A DNA stretch of 64,000 bases, from contig NZ_JADU01000007.1 of assembly GCF_000518545.1 (NCBI RefSeq), forward strand, positions 62,001 through 126,000. The letters are read 5' to 3'. This DNA comes from Hallella seregens ATCC 51272. Lineage in GTDB: Bacteria; Bacteroidota; Bacteroidia; Bacteroidales; Bacteroidaceae. This document shows, one piece after another, positions 8,683-19,019 of this stretch. The number at the start of each line of letters is the position of its first letter. The first letter of the stretch is position 1. Made by a program: the position numbers and the translations under genes. Under the pieces are notes generated by a model. It did not search any database and was not told the origin of the DNA. It saw only the letters and a program-made list of their open reading frames with translations.

Positions 8683-10725
8683 ATGAAACTATTCTGCCAT
8701 TCCCTTTGCCATGCTGCGGGCAGGTCTGCCCGTGCGCGTCGCCTGTTCTTTCTGGGGCTGACGGCCCTTTCCTTGTATTCCACTCCCGCCATGGCCCAGA
8801 CGCGCTACGACCGCGCCCGCATGGTCACCGAGCGGCTCAACCGTGGCGTGGTGGCCCTGCGCCACGGTTCGGAGGTGGTGGTGTCCTGGCGCACGCTGCC
8901 CGGCGACCGTGCCGCCGAGCCTTTCGACGTGTACCGCAACGGCGTGCGCCTCACGCCCCGGCCGCTCACTGGGGGCGGGACATTCTTCATCGACCGCCAT
9001 CCGCTGGCCGTCCCGGCCACCTACGAGGTGCGCGGCGGCGGCCGCAGCGGCTCGTGGACGGTGACGCCCGCCGCCCCCGACGGCTTTCTGGCTATCCCAC
9101 TCACGCCGCCCGTCACCGCCGACAGCACTGAGGCATGGCCGCGGCAGCGTGGCCGTGGCGGCGGCAGGAGGCCCGCAGCCGACCCGCGCAGGGACGGCAT
9201 GGCGCGCCGAGTGCCCGTGACCTACAGCGCCAACGACGCCTCGGTGGCCGATGTGGACGGCGACGGACAGTACGAGCTCTTCCTGAAATGGGAGCCCTCC
9301 AACGCCCACGACAATTCGCACGTCGGGCTCACCTCGCCTGTCTATATGGACTGTTACCGGCTCGACGGCACGCGTCTCTGGCGCATCTGCCTGGGGCGCA
9401 ACATCCGGGCGGGGGCTCACTACACGCAGTTTCTGGCCTACGACTTCGACGGTGACGGCCGCGCCGAGCTCATGATGAAGACGGCCGACGGCACCATCGA
9501 CGGCACGGGGCGTGCCATCGGCGACGCCAACCGCGACTGGCGGAGCCTCGAGGCGGGCACGCCGCAGTATGGCCGCATCATGCAGGGGCCGGAATATCTC
9601 ACCGTGTTCGACGGACTCACCGGCGCAGCACTCAAGACTGTGCCCTATTTGCCCGACCGCGGGCCGCTCATGTGCTGGGGCGACGACCACGCCAACCGCT
9701 CCGAACGCTATCTGGCCGCACTGGCCTGGCTCGACGGGCGGCGGCCCTCGGCGGTGTTCTGCCGCGGTTATTACACGCGCACCACGCTGGCCGCCTGGGA
9801 CTGGGACGGCCGCGACCTCAGGCTGCACTGGTATTTCGACACCCACCCGCAGCCCGAACAGCTGGCCCTCCTGCGCGAGCTGGGACTCGAAAACCACGCC
9901 CGTCCCGACTATGCGGGGCAGGGCAACCACAACCTGCGCGTGGCCGACGTGGACGGTGACGGCAAGGATGAGATTGTGTATGGCTCGATGTGTGTGGACC
10001 ACGACGGCCGCGGACTTTACAACACGGGCTTCGGCCATGGCGACGCCATCCACCTCGTGGCCGATCCGCGGACGAACAAACTCTTCGTCTGGGACTGCCA
10101 CGAGAACCGCCGCGACGGCTCCGACCTACGCGAGGCGGCCACCGGACGTGTGGTGTTCCAGCGCAAGGCCGACTTCGACGTGGGGCGCGCCATGGCCGCC
10201 GACATCGACTCCACGCAGTATGGCGTGGAGGTGTGGAGCTCCAATGTGCCGCTCACCTCGCCCTTCAGCACCACGGCGCGGCAGCACGAGCAGCGGGGCG
10301 AGGTGGACTACAGTGACGCCAGCCGCGACGTGGCACGCCTGTCGTGCAACTTCGGCATCTGGTGGGACGGCGGCCTCACGCGGCAGCTGCTCGACCACGA
10401 GACGGTGACACGCTACAACCCCGACACACAGGCCATGGACGTGGTGACGCGTTTCGACGGGCAGTTCAACAACGGCACGAAGTCCAATCCCTGCCTCTCG
10501 GCCGACATCCTGGGCGACTGGCGCGAGGAGGTGGTCGTCCGCAACGCGCAGAGCACGGAGCTGCGCATCTATGTGTCGCCCATAACCACGCCCCACCGCG
10601 TGCCCTGCCTCATGACCGACATACCCTACCGCGCGAGTGTGGCCGCCGAGAATGTGGCCTACAACCAACCGCCCGAACTGGGCTGCTACCTCGGTCCCGA
10701 CGCCCCCGTGCCCACCGGGTTTTAG
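8683..10725 (+). CDS. Rhamnogalacturonan lyase, polysaccharide lyase family 11
   Basis: It cleaves the rhamnose-galacturonate backbone of rhamnogalacturonan-I by beta-elimination. The mature part opens with a fibronectin-like beta domain (VVSWRTLPGD, about residue 70). An eight-bladed-propeller region follows with the calcium-binding motifs of PL11: DVDGDGQYELFLKWEPSNA, DFDGDGRAELMMKTADG and DVDGDGKDEIVYG, plus QFNNGTKSNPCLSADILGDW near the end. The ATG at 8683 is chosen because it precedes a signal peptide ending ATMAMAQ-like (TPAMAQ). An Arg/Gly-rich insert (RQRGRGGGRRP) between the domains is unusual for the family. A -7 element TAACTTTG lies at 8589-8596. Length is 680 residues. Confidence 0.93.
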   Translation: MKLFCHSLCHAAGRSARARRLFFLGLTALSLYSTPAMAQTRYDRARMVTERLNRGVVALRHGSEVVVSWRTLPGDRAAEPFDVYRNGVRLTPRPLTGGGTFFIDRHPLAVPATYEVRGGGRSGSWTVTPAAPDGFLAIPLTPPVTADSTEAWPRQRGRGGGRRPAADPRRDGMARRVPVTYSANDASVADVDGDGQYELFLKWEPSNAHDNSHVGLTSPVYMDCYRLDGTRLWRICLGRNIRAGAHYTQFLAYDFDGDGRAELMMKTADGTIDGTGRAIGDANRDWRSLEAGTPQYGRIMQGPEYLTVFDGLTGAALKTVPYLPDRGPLMCWGDDHANRSERYLAALAWLDGRRPSAVFCRGYYTRTTLAAWDWDGRDLRLHWYFDTHPQPEQLALLRELGLENHARPDYAGQGNHNLRVADVDGDGKDEIVYGSMCVDHDGRGLYNTGFGHGDAIHLVADPRTNKLFVWDCHENRRDGSDLREAATGRVVFQRKADFDVGRAMAADIDSTQYGVEVWSSNVPLTSPFSTTARQHEQRGEVDYSDASRDVARLSCNFGIWWDGGLTRQLLDHETVTRYNPDTQAMDVVTRFDGQFNNGTKSNPCLSADILGDWREEVVVRNAQSTELRIYVSPITTPHRVPCLMTDIPYRASVAAENVAYNQPPELGCYLGPDAPVPTGF

Positions 10726-11087
10726 ACAGAACAACGGCGGGTCATGGATAGAGTCATGGGAGGTTTTAGACAGAACAACATATTTAACAGATGGCTCGCG
10801 CGGTGGGAGAAAGACATAGTAACAAAAGAACATATTGGCTGCGTGGTGGAAAGGTCTCACGGATTCCACAGATTTCACAAATGCTGCGCGAAGAATGGCT
10901 CACGCAGAGGCGCGGAGACAAGGAGGCTGCGCGGGGATTTTCAAATCTGAACTTAGGGTAACCGAATGGGGCTAAACTGGTCAAGGGTATTGGAGTAGGG
11001 GCCGGCCTCCGTGCCGTCCCGCACGTTTGGAACAAACGTTATATGCAATACGAAATGCCCACATACCGTTGGCATGCCATGGCGACA

Positions 11088-11266
11088 CCGTGCACCCATA
11101 GCCATTACGCCGCATTTTCCAAAACGCTATACCGTATATCCGCAACCATTGCACCGTGCACCCGCAACATAAACACCGCATTCCATCAACCATGATACCG
11201 TGTACCCACAACATAAACACCGCATTTCATCAACCATGATACCATACACCTACAACAAAAATGCCG
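11088..11266. repeat. 44-bp tandem repeat (minisatellite)
   Basis: Units begin CCGTGCACCC or CCGTGTACCC at 11088, 11154 and 11198, each 44 bp and ending TATA or GATA. A half unit of 22 bp lies at 11132-11153 and a decayed partial unit starts at 11242. Units 11154-11197 and 11198-11241 are nearly identical, and the first is more diverged. The array lies in the loop of the long inverted repeat. Confidence 0.8.
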
Positions 11267-11293
11267 TAAACGCAACGCGTTTACGGCATTTTT
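11257..11293. repeat. 17-bp perfect hairpin at the centre of the repeat island
   Basis: The arms are 11257-11273 (AAAAATGCCGTAAACGC) and 11277-11293 (GCGTTTACGGCATTTTT) with a 3-nt loop AAC. With A- and T-tracts at its ends it could terminate transcription in either direction. The core GTAAACGC / GCGTTTACGGC also occurs in the repeats after the glycosyltransferase genes at 30.07 and 44.51 kb. Confidence 0.8.
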
Positions 11294-11835
11294 GCATCGT
11301 GATAACGGTGTTAACGGGATGCGATGGCGGCGCAAACACAACGCGTTTACACCGTGACAATTTTGCCCCGACCGAGGGATGCCACAAAGATTGGGTTTGA
11401 TTCGTCATGGCACGGCCCTGCCGTGGCGCATGCACAACCATGTTTTCACGCATTCTGCCACCGTGAACGTTTGTTCCAAACATAGGGGCTGGCATGGAGG
11501 CCGACCCCTACGCCAACACCTTTAATCACCGGCCATCCATTCGTTTTCCCCAAATTCAGATTTGAAAATCCCCGCGCAGCCTCCTTGTCCTCGCGCCTTT
11601 GCATGAACCCTTTCTCCTCGCAGTCTCTGTGAAATCTGTGGAATCTGTGAGCCTTTCCACCGCGCAGCCTCCTTGTCTCCGTGCCTCTGCGTGAGCCTTT
11701 CTTCGCGCAGTATTTGTGAAATCTGTGGAATCTGTGAGACTTTCCACCGCGCGAGCCATCTGTAAGATATGTTGTTCTGTCTAAAACCTCCCATGACTCT
11801 GTCTGACTCCACCCGTTGCTCTGTCTCAGAAACGG

Positions 11836-11871
11836 CACCGCCCCATCCTCGTTTCCGGGGATGGGGCGGTG
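11836..11871 (-). terminator. Hairpin after the GH51 gene
   Basis: A 13-bp perfect stem (CACCGCCCCATCC with GGATGGGGCGGTG) has a 10-nt loop and lies 20 bp past the stop of the minus-strand GH51 gene. It lacks a T-run, so termination is likely rather than certain. Confidence 0.65.
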
Positions 11872-11890
11872 GGATGGCGTGTGTCTGGGA

Positions 11891-13852
11891 TCAGAATTTG
11901 TACACGGCGAAGGTCTTGGCAGGCACCGTAACGGTGGCGGCAGAGCCGTTGGCCTGTACGCCGGACTCCTGTGGCACCACGCTGTTGGGCTTGTCCAGGG
12001 AGTTGACGGCGCGGGGATCGTCGGCATGCAGCGTGATGGCGGTGCCGGCGCCGAGGCCCTTGGCACCCTTGAAGTTCAGGGCAATCTCCTGCGCCTTGTC
12101 GCCCGTGTTGGCTATCTTGACAATGTATTGCTTGGCATCCTTGTCGTAGACGGCGCTGGCATAGAGGCCGTCGGCACCCTCGACGGCCTTGCCGTTCTCG
12201 GTGAGCGAGAGCATGTGGGTGCCCCGATGGGTGGCGTAGAGCATCTGAACATACCAGTTGACCGAGCGCACGCTGCGCAGATTGTCGAACCAGATGAGGT
12301 CGGGACGCCACTGCCAGCCGTCTACATGGGCGAAGAGCGGGGCGTAGGTGGCCTGGTACACCACGTCGGCATTGCGCTCAAGACCCGTCATGAAGGCGGC
12401 CTCGGCCAGGGCGGCCTCGAAGTTGTTCATGGCCACGGTGGGCTCCTTGTCCAGTCCCCTGACGTGGCAGGCGTACTCGCCGGCGAACACCTTGGGGCCC
12501 TTGCGGTCGTAGTTGTCGTAGCGGCCGGCATTCTTCAGGAACCAGTCGGGCGACATGTAGTAGTGCTCGTCCACGAGGTCCACGTCGAGCTTGCGCATCT
12601 GCTCCCAGCCATAGTCGAACATTTCGCCGCTGGCCGAGGGTCCCGATGAGCCGCAAATCTTGATGTTGGGGTACTTGGCGCGAATCTGTTCGACGAACTT
12701 TTTCAGGCGAACGGGGTAGAGCTCGCCCCACTGTTCGTTGCCAATGCCAATCTGTTTGAGGCCGAAAGGAGCCGGATGGCCCATGTCGGCGCGCAGCTTG
12801 CCCCACTTGGTGGTGATGGCACCGTTGGCAAACTCGATGAGGTCGAGGGCGTCGTCGATGTAGGGCTGCAGGTCGTCCACGCCCACGTGGGCGTTGCAGG
12901 CATCGTCCTTGTTCTGATACTGGCACGACAGGCCCACGGAGAGGATGGGCAGCGGCTCGGCCCCTATCTTCTCAGAGAGCAGGAAGAACTCATAGAAGCC
13001 CAGGCCGTAGGTCTGGTAGTAGTTGGGGAAGAGGCGGTGCGGGAAGGTGTAGTTCCAGCGGTTTTCGTTGAGCGGACGGTTCTCCACGGCCCCTACGCTG
13101 TTCTTCCATTGGTAGCGCGTGGCCAGGTCGGTACCCTCCACGATGCAGCCGCCGGGGAAGCGGAATATGCCGGGATGCAGGTCGGCGAGATCCTGCACGA
13201 GGTCGGCCCGCAGTCCGTGCCAGCTGTCTTCGGGGAAGAGACTCACGTGATCGAGGTCTATACCGTCGCTGCTTTCCAGGAAGATGCGCAGGAGTCCTTT
13301 CTCCACAGTGCGGTTGGAGGTGAGCGTTGCGGTGGCCTTTTGCCACTGGCTGGCCTTGATGGTGATGGTCTGTTTGTCGATGGGCACGTCCTGGTCGTCC
13401 ACCAGTTCGACGCGTATCCGTGCCTCCTTGCCCTGCAGATCGTGCAGACGGGCATAGACCGAGAAGTCGTATTTCATGCCTTTCTTCAGGCCCATGCCGA
13501 AGAAGCCGCGGTTTTCCAGCCCGGTGAACTTCTGGTCGTGGCCGGCCGACTCGAGCACCACGTAGTGCGGGTTGCGGTCGAAAGCAGGCTTCACGTCACT
13601 CACGGAGACGTTGCCAAAAGTGCCCCATCCCATGAGGTTGTTGGGAAATTCAAAGCTCCGGTTCTCCACCAACTCGGCATAAAGACCGCCGTCGGCGCCA
13701 AAGTTGATGTCCTCGAAGAAGATGCCGTACATGGTGGGCTGGATGGGGCCGCCGGGCTTAGCGTTGACCGTGAACTGGCGCGGCTGTGCCGAGGCTCCCA
13801 TGGAAACCAGGAGGCCCATGGCCAGCGCGGAGAAGAGTTTTCGATGTTTCAT
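11891..13852 (-). CDS. Alpha-L-arabinofuranosidase, GH51
   Basis: It releases terminal arabinofuranose from arabinan and arabinogalactan side chains. The signal peptide ends MGASAQ. Residues about 25-60 (PTMYGIFFEDINFGADGGLYAELVENRSFE) are the GH51 N-terminal signature. A carbohydrate-binding-like insertion follows (about 75-210), then the catalytic barrel with IGIGNEQWGE (acid/base Glu) and FAGEYACH (nucleophile Glu), and a C-terminal beta domain ending in VYKF. The length of 653 residues suits the secreted Bacteroidota form. I chose the ATG at 13852 directly before the signal peptide. A minus-strand TATCTTTG is at 13881-13888, about 30 nt upstream, so it has its own promoter. Confidence 0.95.
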   Translation of the reverse strand: MKHRKLFSALAMGLLVSMGASAQPRQFTVNAKPGGPIQPTMYGIFFEDINFGADGGLYAELVENRSFEFPNNLMGWGTFGNVSVSDVKPAFDRNPHYVVLESAGHDQKFTGLENRGFFGMGLKKGMKYDFSVYARLHDLQGKEARIRVELVDDQDVPIDKQTITIKASQWQKATATLTSNRTVEKGLLRIFLESSDGIDLDHVSLFPEDSWHGLRADLVQDLADLHPGIFRFPGGCIVEGTDLATRYQWKNSVGAVENRPLNENRWNYTFPHRLFPNYYQTYGLGFYEFFLLSEKIGAEPLPILSVGLSCQYQNKDDACNAHVGVDDLQPYIDDALDLIEFANGAITTKWGKLRADMGHPAPFGLKQIGIGNEQWGELYPVRLKKFVEQIRAKYPNIKICGSSGPSASGEMFDYGWEQMRKLDVDLVDEHYYMSPDWFLKNAGRYDNYDRKGPKVFAGEYACHVRGLDKEPTVAMNNFEAALAEAAFMTGLERNADVVYQATYAPLFAHVDGWQWRPDLIWFDNLRSVRSVNWYVQMLYATHRGTHMLSLTENGKAVEGADGLYASAVYDKDAKQYIVKIANTGDKAQEIALNFKGAKGLGAGTAITLHADDPRAVNSLDKPNSVVPQESGVQANGSAATVTVPAKTFAVYKF

Positions 13853-13889
13853 AAATCTTAATGGTTGAATGGTTGTGGTGCAAAGATAC

Positions 13890-13919
13890 AAAAATCCACC
13901 CGCTTGGGGGTGGATTTTT
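13890..13919 (-). terminator. Terminator between the degenerate GH2 gene and GH51
   Basis: A perfect 12-bp inverted repeat (AAAAATCCACCC with GGGTGGATTTTT) has a 6-nt loop. On the minus strand it lies 43 bp past the stop at 13963 and ends in TTTTT. The GH51 -7 element begins right after it, so the two genes are transcribed separately. Confidence 0.92.
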
Positions 13920-13962
13920 CTTCTTAAAAAGGTGGACAGTCGGGTAGAAAGCCCTGCGAACC

Positions 13963-15438
13963 TTACAGGGTCAGGGGCAAAAAGGACAGTTCAAAGTCTT
14001 TTGCGTCGTGGTGGACGATGACCTGCGTCGTGGCCGGAGCCTTGAGGGCGGTGAACGGACGGGGCCCCATGACCTCAATGCCGTGGCCGTTGGCCTCGGT
14101 GCCCCGCACGAGGTAGGCGCGCGGACGGCGGTCGGGGAGGGTGGTGAGCGTGTCGGTGCCGGTGAAGCCTTGGGCCAGGACCTGCGGTTGCTCAAACCGT
14201 GGCGAGAGCGACACGAGGATGTCGCTGCCGCCCCCGGCCGTGAGGGTGAGCACGCCGCTGGGCGCAATGTCGTAGACCCACGTGACGCGGCCCTGGCCCT
14301 CCACGTCGTAGACGGCCGTCACCCGGGTGCCACGCAGCTTGTGGGGCCGGGTGTTCTTGAAGCTCACGAGCTTGAACCGCGCGTTGGGCATCACGGTGAC
14401 GCGAGCCGAGAACACGGCGACGTCGTTCAGTGTGTAGCTGTGGATGAGGCCCGTGAAGCGGTCGAACACGATGTGATAGGTCTTGTCCCTGACGGTAAAC
14501 CAGTCGTCTGTCTTCTTTTTGCGGGGGCGGGGGTGCGGCAGGGCCTCGCCGGCCAGCCGGCGTTTGTCGGCCAGTGCTTTCGTGAAATCGAAGTCGGGTG
14601 CGGGCAGCAACAGGTCGTAGGCCGCGGGGGTGTAGGCGTTGTTCTCGTCGACGAGCCGCTCCGAGGTGACGGGCGGCGTGCTCACCACCGGCATGTTGTG
14701 TTGTCGGGCCAAGGCGAGAAACTCGGGCGACGACGAGAGTTTGTTGTAGGTGATGGCGCCGAAGCCCAGCTGGCGCAGCCGCTCGATGTCGGAGAGCATG
14801 CGCTGGGGCGTGTCGTCGAAGCCGCGGCTGAGGGCCAGGTTGCGGCGGTCGCCCACGCGGGTGCCGGGTGAGGCCGGGGCGGGGACCTGCTCCGGAGCCG
14901 GGCTGGCGTCGGCGGGCATGTTGTAGACAAAGCTGCGCGAGAGGATGCCCGTCTTGTCGTCGGGGGACAAGGGCGTGTCGCCCTCGTCGTAGTGGGGCAT
15001 GTGGAACACGAAGAGATTGCGCTGGCCCAGCTTGATATAGGGCGTCACCTCGAACTCGGTCTGCGCCCGGTCGGTGGCGGAGCGGCCTATTTTCTGGCCG
15101 TTCACATAGATGTCGGCCGTGGCCGTGGTGAAGCCCAGATGGAGAAAGATACGGCGGTTCTTGAGTGTGGGCGGCATCTTGAGCCAGCCCCGGTAGGTGC
15201 CCACATAGTTGGACTCGGCCCAGGCAACGGGCACGCGCCAGGTGCCGGGCATCTTCTGGAACCCCCATTGGGAGTCGTCGCAGTGGGGTGCGGCATAGTC
15301 GCGGGGGGCCGTCGACTCGGTCTTGGCCAGTTTGAAAAGCCACTTTTCGTCCAGCGAAAGCGTGTCGCCGGGGTCGGCATGGAGGGGCAGGGAGAGGGCC
15401 ATTAAGCAGGCGGCGGCCCAATAGCATTTGTTTTTCAT
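13963..15438 (-). CDS. Degenerate GH2-like protein lacking the catalytic core
   Basis: This is a single intact frame of 491 codons. After a signal peptide (residues 1-21) comes a GH2 sugar-binding jelly-roll (about 27-175; YVGTYRGWLKMP, ATADIYVNGQKIGRS). Residues about 195-265 align by eye with the start of the GH2 barrel of the neighbouring enzyme: QRMLSDIERLRQLGFGAITY here against [20 protein letters not shown] there. The rest of the barrel, with both catalytic glutamates, is missing. From about residue 315 (YHIVFDRFTGLIHSYTLNDV) a beta-galactosidase small-chain-like domain runs to the end. Intact GH2 enzymes have about 1,000 residues. It is probably a non-catalytic binding protein, which is inference. 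It sits downstream of the intact GH2 gene with a MITE-like repeat between. Confidence 0.75.
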   Translation of the reverse strand: MKNKCYWAAACLMALSLPLHADPGDTLSLDEKWLFKLAKTESTAPRDYAAPHCDDSQWGFQKMPGTWRVPVAWAESNYVGTYRGWLKMPPTLKNRRIFLHLGFTTATADIYVNGQKIGRSATDRAQTEFEVTPYIKLGQRNLFVFHMPHYDEGDTPLSPDDKTGILSRSFVYNMPADASPAPEQVPAPASPGTRVGDRRNLALSRGFDDTPQRMLSDIERLRQLGFGAITYNKLSSSPEFLALARQHNMPVVSTPPVTSERLVDENNAYTPAAYDLLLPAPDFDFTKALADKRRLAGEALPHPRPRKKKTDDWFTVRDKTYHIVFDRFTGLIHSYTLNDVAVFSARVTVMPNARFKLVSFKNTRPHKLRGTRVTAVYDVEGQGRVTWVYDIAPSGVLTLTAGGGSDILVSLSPRFEQPQVLAQGFTGTDTLTTLPDRRPRAYLVRGTEANGHGIEVMGPRPFTALKAPATTQVIVHHDAKDFELSFLPLTL

Positions 15439-15489
15439 ATCCAGATTCTGTGTGACGGGGTGTTATCCTATAAAAAAATGGTAAGAAAA

Positions 15490-15633
15490 AGAGGGTGTGT
15501 CAAAACAGAACAACTGCGGCTTGCATGTGGGGATAACCCCTGCGCGTGTCTGTCCGCACCGTTCAATGCAGGGACATACAAGGTGTATGTCCCTGCGATT
15601 TGGCTATGATTCTTTGTTTTGGCACACCCTCTT
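15490..15633. repeat. MITE-like element with nested palindrome
   Basis: Terminal inverted repeats of about 18 bp (left from 15490, AGAGGGTGTGTCAAAACA; right ending near 15633, TTTTGGCACACCCTCT) differ at one base. They enclose about 105 bp with an inner perfect palindrome at 15568-15596 (GCAGGGACATAC, 5-nt loop, GTATGTCCCTGC). There is no coding capacity and no clear target duplication. It lies between the two GH2-family genes. Confidence 0.65.
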
Positions 15634-15653
15634 GGAGTGTAGGGAGCGGATGA

Positions 15654-18930
<3,277 letters not shown>

Positions 18931-18961
18931 GATTTGCCGCCTTTTTCGTTCAAAAAACAAA

Positions 18962-18999
18962 TCAGGGGGGCACGCACCAGTCGGTGCGTGCCCCCCTGA
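18962..18999 (-). terminator. Terminator of the susC-susD transcript
   Basis: A perfect 17-bp stem (TCAGGGGGGCACGCACC and its complement) has the loop AGTC. On the minus strand it lies 20 bp past the susD stop and is followed by a T-rich run (ATTTGTTTTTT). Confidence 0.95.
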
Positions 19000-19019
19000 A
19001 AAAGCTGTGGGCTGTGGGG

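Larger units (their letters stand above)
10726..11890. repeat. Gene-free repeat island with a long imperfect inverted repeat
   Basis: This stretch of about 1.16 kb between PL11 and GH51 holds no credible gene. The left arm (about 10744-11040) and right arm (about 11463-11812) are imperfect inverted copies. In both, reading inward, one finds GTTTTAGACAGAACAACATA, ACAGATGGCTCGCGCGGTGG, GATTCCACAGATTTCACA, CGCAGAGGC-CGGAGACAAGG, GATTTTCAAATCTGAA, a GGCCGGCCTCC / GTCGGCCTCC block and GTTTGGAACAAACGTT. The right arm has one extra internal unit of roughly 110 bp, because the GATTCCACAGATTTCACA-to-AAGGAGGCTGCGCGG segment appears twice. Between the arms lie a 44-bp tandem repeat and a 17-bp hairpin. 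No transposase is present. Confidence 0.85.

Noticed and set aside
11088..11266. 44-bp units as a CRISPR array or integron attC sites
   Set aside because: There are no spacers, no R'/R'' core pairs, and no cas or integrase gene.
10744..11812. Short ORFs across the repeat island (up to 206 codons on the minus strand)
   Set aside because: They are translations of interspersed repeats, present in several frames. They show no start context or domain and contain repeated motifs such as DSTDFT.
13963..15438. Sequencing or assembly error as the cause of the short GH2
   Set aside because: The frame is continuous, and both flanking domains are complete and in phase. The missing part is a clean internal block of several hundred codons, so no single indel can explain it.
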